Source: an uncultured Alteromonadaceae bacterium (GTDB lineage Bacteria > Pseudomonadota > Gammaproteobacteria > Enterobacterales > Alteromonadaceae). Taken from it: a stretch of DNA of 64,000 bases. The stretch lies in contig CANNDC010000002.1 of NCBI GenBank assembly GCA_947503265.1, positions 124,001 through 188,000 of the forward strand, given 5' to 3'. Numbering within the stretch: the stretch's first letter is position 1; each line of letters opens with the position of its first letter. This document shows, piece after piece, positions 15,777 to 24,607 of this stretch. The notes under the pieces were generated by a model. It made no database searches. It worked only from the letters and a program-made list of their open reading frames with translations, and was not told the origin of the DNA. The position numbers were made by a program, and so were the translations under genes.

Positions 15777-16925
15777 TTAAGATTCCAAACGGAAATCCAG
15801 TCGCACTTTTTGGCCTTCGGCCACCACTGATTGACCATTCACAAATTTTGGTGCATAGCGCCATTTTTCAAGCGCTTTTTGCCCCGATTTTTCGAAAGAA
15901 TTCGATGATGAATCAACGATCTCTATGTTTGTCACAAATCCGAAGGTATCAATATCGAAACTCAAAACGACGTAACCTTCTTTGTTGGTTCTTGCCGCTC
16001 TAAGAGGATATTCGGGCGGGACTCTATGAAGTGGTATCGGTTCTATTTCATCATTCCAAGGGGTCATTCTGCCAATAGCGAGACAATGTTCAGTCGCTTT
16101 GTCTGACTTACCTCTTTTCTCATAAAGATCAACTAAAACGGCGTGGGAAGCGAGTTCGAAAGGGTGGGAAGTATCCAACTCTGAGTCGATTGTCGAAACA
16201 ACCTGTTCGAAGTATTCAATAGCACTTTCTTTTCGGCCTTTTGCCTTCATATATTTGCCAAGCATAAAGCGCATTTCAATTGTGCGCTTATCAATTTCTC
16301 CTACACTCTCAAGCAAGTACTTTTCTGCGTTACGGTTTGCATCGTAAGCGTATTTAAAAAAATGACTTGTCAATAAATTACTATTTAAGGTTTTAGCTAA
16401 GCCGTAATAAGAACCAGCTGCTAGATCAGGAGAGCTTTCCGCAAGTTTCTCTGCAACACTGCTAGCTTTTGCAATAGGCGAACGGTATTTGCGATAAACT
16501 TTGCTGAAATCTAAGGTGTCTTTGTTATCACTGTAAACTTTATTCAGCGAAATTTGTTCCAATAACACTTGCATCAATTGCATGGAATCTTCGCCGTACA
16601 ATTCTTCATATCGCTGAGCTATTTCACCGAAAACGTCAAAAGCTTCTTGTGGTTGTTGATTTGCGGCTAATGACAGGGCTAGGTTGTACTTCAAATTGGT
16701 CGCATTTTCTGAATCCAAGCCAAACTTTTTTTCACCCAATCTAAGGGATAACTTGGCATACTTTAGCGATTCTGCTGTATTTTCACTTTCCACGGCAGTC
16801 GTGTACTTGCCATAGGCTTGAGAGAAAGTGAGTTGCGTGTTTTCAGTGCTATCAGCACTAGGTGAAGTCGCGAAAAATGAAGTTGAAATTGCTAAAGCGA
16901 GTAAATTGTATTTTATTCCTTTCAT
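15777..16925 (-). CDS. Periplasmic TPR protein with TonB C-terminal domain
   Basis: 382 residues with an N-terminal signal peptide (to about residue 24), TPR-like helices over 30-285, and a C-terminal TonB_C domain: HRVPPEYPLRAARTNKEGYV, then VVLSFDIDTFGFVTNIEIVD, ending in ALEKWRYAPKF. Unlike TonB itself it has no N-terminal anchor plus Pro-rich linker. Such proteins are common in Alteromonadales and their role is unclear. Single-gene unit on the minus strand. Confidence 0.85.
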   Translation of the reverse strand: MKGIKYNLLALAISTSFFATSPSADSTENTQLTFSQAYGKYTTAVESENTAESLKYAKLSLRLGEKKFGLDSENATNLKYNLALSLAANQQPQEAFDVFGEIAQRYEELYGEDSMQLMQVLLEQISLNKVYSDNKDTLDFSKVYRKYRSPIAKASSVAEKLAESSPDLAAGSYYGLAKTLNSNLLTSHFFKYAYDANRNAEKYLLESVGEIDKRTIEMRFMLGKYMKAKGRKESAIEYFEQVVSTIDSELDTSHPFELASHAVLVDLYEKRGKSDKATEHCLAIGRMTPWNDEIEPIPLHRVPPEYPLRAARTNKEGYVVLSFDIDTFGFVTNIEIVDSSSNSFEKSGQKALEKWRYAPKFVNGQSVVAEGQKVRLDFRLES

Positions 16926-17070
16926 ATTGACACATCCTTGAATTAACTTTCTGATTTTAGTGTATATGATATTTTGGGTAAAAAAAACGCTCTTTTTACC
17001 ATTGCCATTAGCTTAAGCATCCAGTGACTCATAGGCTAGTTTTCGTTGCTCTTGATGTAGACTGTTTGTT

Positions 17071-17351
17071 AGGGTCTGTTGACCTTTGCTGTATATTTTT
17101 GCAGCGATTGTGCGCTATTTAGGCAATGCATTACGAGTGTCATGTAGTTGCTCTACTTAAGCGAGTAATAAAGCAGAATAAATAATGCACAAACACTGCC
17201 CTTCGGGTTCGTCCTAAGCGCCTCCTGCTCTGAGTTGCTGATTTTTAGCTTAGAACCACTAGGCTTTCAAATCAGCGCCGCGATCAGAAGGGGCTCTAGA
17301 TGGCAACCACGTTGTAGAACAAAATTCATACAGCAAAGGTCAACAGACCCT
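17071..17351. mobile_element. MITE, 281 bp, with 24-bp perfect terminal inverted repeats
   Basis: AGGGTCTGTTGACCTTTGCT (start of the left 24-bp repeat, 17071-17094) is exactly inverted at 17328-17351. A TA overlaps each border, consistent with a TA target duplication. There is no transposase frame, so it is non-autonomous. A 109-bp piece of the same element (about four differences) lies at 47731-47839, confirming it is a dispersed family. The rest of 16926-17634 is AT-rich and holds no gene I can support. Confidence 0.85.
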
Positions 17352-17634
17352 AATCACATAGAAAGATAAACGATACTCTTTTTCATTTAGTGTTTCCCCC
17401 CCATTCATCACATTTATCGATAGCGGTAAGCCAATAGTTCTTCTACGGTTTAATCGCGGAGCAATATTTATCCTCAATGTTAGTTACACTTTGTCTGTTG
17501 TTTTATATTGAGTAATGTTGAATATTAACGTTAAGGGTTTTGGAAATGCCGTACACACGCTATCTAATTTGAATCCTAGATCAAATAGCACATTGCAAAG
17601 TTCTAACGTCCCTGCATCAATCAGGAAAACGAGT

Positions 17635-18135
17635 ATGAAGTATCAGATAAAACAAAAGATTTTCAGCTTAACCGATAGTTTTAATATTGAAGATGAAAGC
17701 GGTGATATTGCGTTTACTGCAAAAGGTAAGGTGTTTAGTATTTCTAGCAGCCAAACCATGTTTGATAAACACGGTGCGGAACTATTGAAAATAAAGCGCA
17801 AATATCTTTCATTACGTCCTGCCTGTCGGTTGGTGAATAACGACGGCAGTGAATGGTTGATTAAGAAACACTTTTGGCCATTTTGGACAACGCGATTTTC
17901 AATTACCACACCCGATGGGATACTAGAAATGACCGGAGATCTTTTGCAGCACGAGTATGAAATTCGTCATCAAAGCCAACTGGTCGCTAGCGTTTCTAAA
18001 GCCTGGTTTAGTTGGTCGGACAGCTATGGTGTAGACATTTACGCGCCCCAATGGACAGCCCAATTACTCGCTTCGGTTATTGTGATTGACCGAATTCAAC
18101 ATAGCGATACCAACTCTACCTTTGGAGATGATTAG
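17635..18135 (+). CDS. LURP-one-related/tubby-like domain protein
   Basis: 166 residues from the ATG at 17635, which has AGGA at 17623-17626; the frame is open 120 bases further upstream without a ribosome-binding site. The sequence (MKYQIKQKIFSLTDSFNIED, then VFSISSSQTMFDKHGAELLK) has the repeating beta-strand pattern of LURP-one-related (DUF567) proteins, a tubby C-terminal-like beta-barrel. The function of the bacterial members is unknown. No partner genes. Confidence 0.72.
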   Translation: MKYQIKQKIFSLTDSFNIEDESGDIAFTAKGKVFSISSSQTMFDKHGAELLKIKRKYLSLRPACRLVNNDGSEWLIKKHFWPFWTTRFSITTPDGILEMTGDLLQHEYEIRHQSQLVASVSKAWFSWSDSYGVDIYAPQWTAQLLASVIVIDRIQHSDTNSTFGDD

Positions 18136-18288
18136 GCTTCACTCATTTGATAACTAGAGACATTTGATAATTAGAGACATTTGTTATTTGAGACTAAGCT
18201 CAACAGGGAGGTCTAAAATTCATTGCTTACAGTCAACCTGACCTCCCAAGCACAAATTTGCCATCTAATTTTAGTCAATATCCGCGCT

Positions 18289-19893
18289 CTACGAAATAGT
18301 ACCGTTCACTATGGGTTCGAAAGCGGTCAAGCTGTCCATCAATGTACTATTTCCAAGTCCATTTTGGGGGAAGACAGTGTTGAAATTACCTTGTTCTCCA
18401 TGCAACGCCATATAGTTCAACACCACAGTTTCGACTAACAAATTGACGTTGTTTGCTGCGGGTGTCGCTGCGGTTTCAACAGATGCATCGCGGCGCATAT
18501 AGCCAATTTGCTGGTGAGTCGCTTGCTGTTCTGGCGTGGAACCGATCAATTGGGGTGTGCCGTTTGGATTGTAGACCATAAAGAATGACGCGGCCGTTGA
18601 TGAGTTGTCGCCTGTCCAAACACCCTTGCCTCGACCGTCAACGGAATCATCAATAGTTCCATTACTGGCTACTGAACCATCACTACACACATACATCATC
18701 AGCGGAACGCCAACTCTGGCAGCGTATTCGATACAGGCTCCCATACAACGCCCGGCACGCAAGTCACGCACTTCACCCACCATGCGATTACCTGTGTGGT
18801 AGTCGAATCCGCCCATGGTAATTGTGCCTGCACCAGCGAATCCGTTTACCACTAATTTCATTACAGCGGCAGCTTTTCTGAATTCACCATCGCTATTGAA
18901 TTCTTCTTCAGTAAAGATGCCGTTAGCTCCGACAATATCCGGATCCAGTTCTGGGTTGAGTGACGAGGGATCGCCAAATCTGTCTGTAATATCAGCACTT
19001 TTTACGTAACCACATCTTACCAAGTCTTTGATGACATCATCTGTGGTTATTTGGGTATTCACCTTACCCAGTTTCATGTCGCTGATGCGTTGAATTGATT
19101 CCATAACAGCCACCGAATCTTGTTGGCTTAACAAACCAACCAGATCACCCGTATCGACCAAGCCTGTGACGTCTGAAGGACGGTCAATTTTGGTCGGGCG
19201 CTTGGCTGGATCTATCATGGATGCAGGAGACATACTGTTACCTCCCGAATCAGAATTTCGAGAGCCTATCAAGGTTAATAATGAACCATCCGAGCCGACC
19301 TTGTTTATCCCGTACATAGGGTTATGGGGATTGTTCCCAGTATCGTTTTCTGAACGGGCAGGGATGACTGCACCGTTGATATTGGCTCTGTTCGCCACGC
19401 TGACTTTTTCCAACATACCTCGCAAGTAGGCACTATCGGAGTGAAACGCGAGCCCAAGCTCTGTATTGATGAAATCGCTCAATCCAGTGTCAGGATTTGC
19501 AATAGAGGGGATCATGTCTCCCGGTAAACCTAACTTGCTATATCCTGCAGTGCTAAGAAAGTCCAATTGACCACCACGGCCACCTACTAGTACGTTCGAG
19601 CCTGCTACATTGGCACCACCGGCCAGATCGAAAACAATAAACGGAATTTTCCCGGCTCCCTGAGTAGCAATACCACAGCTCTGTTTCAACGACTCTAGAT
19701 CGCTGGACAAGGCTGCGTTAGCATTACGCGGGTTGGCAAACATACTGAATACCGAACCTGCTAATACGGTTCCAACACCCGCAGTAAATCCTTGGGATAT
19801 AAACTCTCTGCGCGTTACGGGTTTAGCGTGATCATCATGCAATAAAGGTGCATCAGCGGATAAATTATCGAATTTAGTCTTTTTCATTATCAA
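18289..19893 (-). CDS. Tat-exported DUF1501-like protein
   Basis: 534 residues. The N-terminus has a twin-arginine signal (TRREFISQGFTAGVGTVLAG, ending near residue 60 at ANAA), so it is exported folded. The body resembles DUF1501-type alkaline-phosphatase-fold proteins (FIVFDLAGGANVAGSN, FAGAGTITMGGFDYHTG, VGVPLMMYVCSDGSV). These are usually co-encoded with haem-binding DUF1800/DUF1553-type partners; here with two CxxCH proteins. Last gene of a three-gene minus-strand operon, 16 bp after the previous stop. Enzymatic activity unknown. Confidence 0.7.
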   Translation of the reverse strand: MIMKKTKFDNLSADAPLLHDDHAKPVTRREFISQGFTAGVGTVLAGSVFSMFANPRNANAALSSDLESLKQSCGIATQGAGKIPFIVFDLAGGANVAGSNVLVGGRGGQLDFLSTAGYSKLGLPGDMIPSIANPDTGLSDFINTELGLAFHSDSAYLRGMLEKVSVANRANINGAVIPARSENDTGNNPHNPMYGINKVGSDGSLLTLIGSRNSDSGGNSMSPASMIDPAKRPTKIDRPSDVTGLVDTGDLVGLLSQQDSVAVMESIQRISDMKLGKVNTQITTDDVIKDLVRCGYVKSADITDRFGDPSSLNPELDPDIVGANGIFTEEEFNSDGEFRKAAAVMKLVVNGFAGAGTITMGGFDYHTGNRMVGEVRDLRAGRCMGACIEYAARVGVPLMMYVCSDGSVASNGTIDDSVDGRGKGVWTGDNSSTAASFFMVYNPNGTPQLIGSTPEQQATHQQIGYMRRDASVETAATPAANNVNLLVETVVLNYMALHGEQGNFNTVFPQNGLGNSTLMDSLTAFEPIVNGTIS

Positions 19894-19909
19894 GTCCTTA
19901 TCTGCTTTA

Positions 19910-22372
19910 CTATTGCACTAACATGGCAGCACTACCGACGGTAGCAGCGCACGTCGCTTTGACGATGGTCTGGGTGTAGTTGGCATCACACACTTTGCCC
20001 CCAGAGCAGTCTGTGAGCGTATCAATGAGATTATTTAATTCAGTTGCAACTGCCGTTCTATCTGGTTGAGACGACAAATCGCTGCCAATCACTCTGTCTA
20101 ATAGTGGGTTAATCACTCTATCTCTATTCTCTGCTGTAAAGGCAGTTGTCGCTGCAACATTGAAATCAAAACCAACAAAATAGTTTGTACGTAGTTCGCT
20201 TGATTCCACCAACTGGTCACAATATTTAATTGCCATCTGAGTTATCGCCATTTGGTTTGAAGCCAAGAAACTTCCCGGATTCGTTACCGATGGAAGTTGT
20301 TGCTTCAATGATTCAAACGAAGCTTTAACTTGTGGATTATTGGTTGGCACACCGGTGACCGCCGAAAGACTGGCATTAATTTCTGAGAAATTTCGGACGC
20401 CTATCACAGATTGAGCTTCTATATCGGTCGCTGGCGCGGGGGCAGGAGGATCGGCTTCAACCAACACATTACTGGCATCACCCAATTGCTCGAAAGTAAG
20501 GAAGAATTCATCTACCTCTGGCCCTTTTTGAATTTCTACAATAGTACCGAGTCGAGACATGCTTTGGCCTTGGCCGGTAACATAGTCAGCGTCATTGATA
20601 TTGATATCTAGGTTTTGGAAAACCTGTCCCGTTGCGACTTCTCTGCCATTGACACCTATGCGCATACCTTTGATAGGAACCGCGGATATTTGTGCGGAAC
20701 TATCGAGTGAAATAAAGAAAGGTTCGCTGAACAAATAACTGTAACTATCGAATTGACTCACTTCTAAAACTACATAGCTTTGAGGAATATCGATGTGCTC
20801 AGATACGTTAAATAGTAGGAAGAATTTCTGGCCAATTCCGACATCGAAGTTTTGTACTATTTGCTCTGGCGTTAGGGCTCTGTTGTGAATCGCTACCAAC
20901 CGAATTGACCCGGCCCATGGGATATCGCCTGAAACTTCATTTCCTAGCACAAATGCGTAGGTATCATTCCATTCGTTAAGGTTGCCTACTTCTATCGAAT
21001 CTGACACACCAGCATGTTCGCCGTTGACAAAAATTTGCCGACCGTTAACGGGGTCATAAGTCACTACGACATGTTGCAAACTTGCCTGCAATAGCTCATC
21101 GGCATCCGCGGTCGATAGAGCCGCTTCACCATTTGCATTGGTATTGCTGGTTCTTAACAAGTAGTCGTAGTTGTAGAGTGTTTGACCCAAGGTAAAATTG
21201 CGTGCTTGAGAGCCACCTGAATAACTAATGATGCGGGCTGGTCCTTCTTGCGTCACATTAGCAGGCACTACCCATGCTTCAATGGACATTTCACCTGTAG
21301 AGGTCAATAAATCATGTATCTTCTTACTGCTAGCAGTGCTGCCTTGCGCTTTTCCATTGATAACTTGAATTCCCCAACCACCAATCCAATTTATCTCACC
21401 ATTTAGCGATAAATTAATAGCAGGCTCAATACCGCTGGTATCAAAAGCGGTGGTGCCAGAGCCGGTTTTAAATTCCCACTTGGCAATGACGTCGTTTTCG
21501 AAGCGACCACCACCTGTGGCAAGCGTGCCATCAAATAGTGTAAGTGCGCGGCTATTGACCAATTCCGGAGCCAGCTCAGTGACATCGATATCGTCAGCCA
21601 TAGACTGGATAGCGGCAATTAGTTCATCGCCGTCACTGGCGCAATCGCTCCAACAATTATGAAATTCGTTTCTTACTCTGCCAACAAACCGCGAACTGGA
21701 CGGGTTGTCTAAATTGATCCGTGATTTAGCCGCTAAATAGGCCTCATCAACATCATTTGAAGCGAAGTAGGGGGATATGGGAATAGCGGCAGAGTTTGTA
21801 TGGCAATCGGCACAATAAGTTTGAAGAAGTGGATACACTGTTGAGCCAAATAATGCGCTGTCTTGTGGAAAGTTCTTGTTTGCACCGGGAGATTTTAAAA
21901 GGGGAGCCTCTAATACAATTTCGTTGGCACTGCTTTCAGTTTGCGCCCATCTAGAAATCCATGTTGTCATAATATCGGCACAAGCTGCGTCACTTGCCAA
22001 CCAGCAGTTGTGTCCGCCCGCTACTTTAGTAACCAGTCGGGATTCTTCGGGTTTGCTCAAATTAACTAATGGATTAGTGGCTGCATAGGCAAGGTTTATA
22101 TCATCTGCACGCACAAATTCAGGTGATTGACCTTGCTCAATATGACAGGCTCCACATCTCTCAGCGCTACTAATATTATCCCAAAGGTTTAATTTATATC
22201 TTTGAATATCTTCTGTGCTAGCGGGTGGACCCAAGTAATTTTCACGGGGTTGCTCAATCGGCGGAGGCAATGGACTTTCCACTACGTCTACACTGCTGCC
22301 GCCACATGCTGCTAGCGTTAATGTAAGGATAATGAGAACAATTAGTCGAACATGATTAAGTAAGTTCATCAT
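19910..22372 (-). CDS. Lipoprotein with two CxxCH haem sites and a LamG domain
   Basis: 820 residues. Lipobox LAAC (Cys23) gives outer-membrane or periplasmic anchoring. Haem-binding CGACH (73-77) and CADCH (187-191) mark cytochrome c-like domains, each followed by a similar SRL/SRF V motif, suggesting a duplicated unit. Residues about 290-510 form a LamG/concanavalin-like sandwich (KWEFKTGSGTTAFDTSGIEP). The C-terminal 250 residues are unassigned. Overlaps the upstream 403-residue gene by one base, so they are co-translated. Likely electron transfer or surface binding; no substrate can be named. Confidence 0.72.
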   Translation of the reverse strand: MMNLLNHVRLIVLIILTLTLAACGGSSVDVVESPLPPPIEQPRENYLGPPASTEDIQRYKLNLWDNISSAERCGACHIEQGQSPEFVRADDINLAYAATNPLVNLSKPEESRLVTKVAGGHNCWLASDAACADIMTTWISRWAQTESSANEIVLEAPLLKSPGANKNFPQDSALFGSTVYPLLQTYCADCHTNSAAIPISPYFASNDVDEAYLAAKSRINLDNPSSSRFVGRVRNEFHNCWSDCASDGDELIAAIQSMADDIDVTELAPELVNSRALTLFDGTLATGGGRFENDVIAKWEFKTGSGTTAFDTSGIEPAINLSLNGEINWIGGWGIQVINGKAQGSTASSKKIHDLLTSTGEMSIEAWVVPANVTQEGPARIISYSGGSQARNFTLGQTLYNYDYLLRTSNTNANGEAALSTADADELLQASLQHVVVTYDPVNGRQIFVNGEHAGVSDSIEVGNLNEWNDTYAFVLGNEVSGDIPWAGSIRLVAIHNRALTPEQIVQNFDVGIGQKFFLLFNVSEHIDIPQSYVVLEVSQFDSYSYLFSEPFFISLDSSAQISAVPIKGMRIGVNGREVATGQVFQNLDININDADYVTGQGQSMSRLGTIVEIQKGPEVDEFFLTFEQLGDASNVLVEADPPAPAPATDIEAQSVIGVRNFSEINASLSAVTGVPTNNPQVKASFESLKQQLPSVTNPGSFLASNQMAITQMAIKYCDQLVESSELRTNYFVGFDFNVAATTAFTAENRDRVINPLLDRVIGSDLSSQPDRTAVATELNNLIDTLTDCSGGKVCDANYTQTIVKATCAATVGSAAMLVQ

Positions 22373-23583
22373 TATTCTCCCTTACAAAAATCTGCCGCAT
22401 CGGCAAACACTTGTTTAATTTTGTAGCCACTACTTTGGAAGTTACTGACCATGGTTTGAACTTGTGTTCTATCTGCATTGTCTTGAGGATCTCTCAAACA
22501 AACGTTTTTAAACACTTTGGTTACCTGACACTGGGCGAATTTTTGACTGTTCGCCAATTCTTGTCCCATGGTTTTTGCGCCGTTTCCGCTGGCTGGCAAA
22601 CTATTGTCCCAACCCAAGTTTTTGTTTAAACCATTACGCCAATAATTTTCCCAACTGTCGTCATTAATAACGTAGCCAAAGGGAAAGTTATTACTGTTGA
22701 TTTGGTGCTTTGCGGTGACTCTGGAACCTGTTTCAGGATCAATTTGTCTGTTGGTGTTGTAGAGAAGACGACCGTTTAGACCATCGGGGTCAGCATCAAA
22801 ATCATAGTCGTATTCGTAGTAGGCAAATGCTTGGGCAAGTGGGTCCATCCCAGAATGACAACCAACACACGAGTTTAAGAATATCCGGCTATCTCCACCT
22901 GGGCTTCGACTGACATCTTGACGAATTCTGTCTGGTGCTCGGCTAGTGTCTTTTACGCCCTCTAAATCAGTACATAAATGATTCATCAAGGTGAATCGAA
23001 ACATGGCTCGGTTGGTACCGTCTTTAAAAAACGATTTGGCTGCAGCTCTGGTGGTCATAACGCCAGCAGTAGCCGACTCAGGTAGACCGGTAATCGCCGA
23101 TTGCGTTGTTGCCACCAGATTGTCTTTTAGATTAATTTCTTGATCTTCGAGAGCTTGGTAATGATCGTTATTATTAAGATTATATGAAGGAATTGACAAC
23201 GAACTATCCCCAACATACAAAATATCGCCACTAAGAATCTGTCGAAAGTCGACATCGTCTCTGACCATACCGATGACGGTCGCTGTGTAATCGTTTAGCG
23301 GAGCAAAGACATCAGCTTCTTCATTGGTCCAAGGGGTAACCCAGTTCTTTAAGGTGACACTGTAAAAAGCCGGATCAGACATGGCAATATTTGATGCTTC
23401 GTCGATTTCGCCGTCTTCAATTAATTCAGCCATGGAATTGATTGTTTCGTTTGAAGCCGGAACGCCAGCAAGCCTGTCATGAATTCGTTTCGCTTGTTCT
23501 CTAGGACCTGCGATGCTTTCTGTCTGAAAACCGAGGAAGGTGAACAAGATTGCTGTGGCAATCAGGGGATTTATTCTTTTCAA
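22372..23583 (-). CDS. Exported single-haem CxxCH protein
   Basis: 403 residues, signal peptide to about residue 25 (ESIAG). One haem site, CVGCH at 239-243, in the context FLNSCVGCHSGMDPLAQAF, which is typical of DUF1588/DUF1585-type cytochrome-like proteins that accompany DUF1501-family proteins. First gene of the minus-strand operon that also encodes the LamG haem lipoprotein and the Tat protein, divergent from the HzsA-related operon across a 1-kb gap. Confidence 0.68.
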   Translation of the reverse strand: MKRINPLIATAILFTFLGFQTESIAGPREQAKRIHDRLAGVPASNETINSMAELIEDGEIDEASNIAMSDPAFYSVTLKNWVTPWTNEEADVFAPLNDYTATVIGMVRDDVDFRQILSGDILYVGDSSLSIPSYNLNNNDHYQALEDQEINLKDNLVATTQSAITGLPESATAGVMTTRAAAKSFFKDGTNRAMFRFTLMNHLCTDLEGVKDTSRAPDRIRQDVSRSPGGDSRIFLNSCVGCHSGMDPLAQAFAYYEYDYDFDADPDGLNGRLLYNTNRQIDPETGSRVTAKHQINSNNFPFGYVINDDSWENYWRNGLNKNLGWDNSLPASGNGAKTMGQELANSQKFAQCQVTKVFKNVCLRDPQDNADRTQVQTMVSNFQSSGYKIKQVFADAADFCKGE

Positions 23584-24607
23584 ACTGGGACTCCTAACAG
23601 CTAAGTCTCAAAAATAGACTAATTTACCGGCTTGGGTAAATATGCCCATCGAGCTTTGGGTTTATGTTTTAATACCTAATAAACAGAATTACCCAAAAAT
23701 GAATCTTTACTTGCTGGCGTCCATTCCCTCTTAATCCACGTTGTCAATTGAGGGGTAAATCAATAAATATTTGCGCTATTTCATTTCTAGCATAGTGTCT
23801 TCTAATGTTGCGATTTCTAGCTTAGTGACTTCTAGTAATGAGCAGCTTAGCAAGACTCATAGCATAATTCGGACCAAGCCTATCATGGCGCGGTTTTCAC
23901 TTCCGTTAAGCTTGTTAGAACGCGGATTTGTATGAGGTTTATGTAGTCTTACGTCTTTTAAAAGAAACGTTTGAGTCAAATTTTTCACATTTTATTTACA
24001 ATGAAATTCAGTAACTTGTTATTAAACATAGAGTTAAGTTCTATTTCTGAATCTCGTATTTCTGTCTATATTTAACAACACTCGATAGGTGAAATGACAA
24101 ATTAAGAATTTTTTATAACATTTTTATCTACGGACCTCATTAAAGTATAACTAACAGAGTCGCCAAGTGTGTTGATGCTTCTGACGATTCTCTGCAAGCT
24201 TTGATGATACTCGTCATTCGTCGTTTCACGTTCCATTTTCAACGGAATTAACACTTTGCTCCTGCTCGCTGAGGTTTTTATCCAATGTATGGGATGCCAA
24301 ATTAAATGGTGAAATCAGCACTCTGAAGGAGAAGGAAGAATAGCCTAATTATATTTAATCGGTAGCACAGCCAAGGTAGATAAAGGTATTAAATAGTATT
24401 ACTAAGCATTATTTACTTCGTTGTACCTTCCTCAAACAAATGAAAGACTTAGGTTTGTAGTGAGCTGGAGACAGTTTCATCTGGATTCAAAGCGGTGAAT
24501 AATAAAGCCTCAGAAAATTAGGCCTAGCAATCACTATGTAGATATTTGAACTATCTTGAAGTTGCAGAGATATGCGGGGCATTTATTGAGTGAGCGGTAC
24601 CTAAAAA
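23584..24607. promoter_or_regulatory. 1-kb divergent intergenic region
   Basis: No gene is visible. It must hold the promoters of both haem-protein operons. A 23-bp direct repeat with period 30 lies at 23783-23805 and 23813-23835 (ATTTCTAGCxTAGTGxCTTC, two differences), a possible pair of regulator sites. The length is unusual for this gene-dense window and leaves room for a small RNA or long leader, which I cannot demonstrate. Confidence 0.45.

Noticed and set aside
15641..15838. 65-residue minus-strand open frame
   Set aside because: Its first third is an out-of-frame reading of the TonB_C gene and the rest shows no family resemblance.
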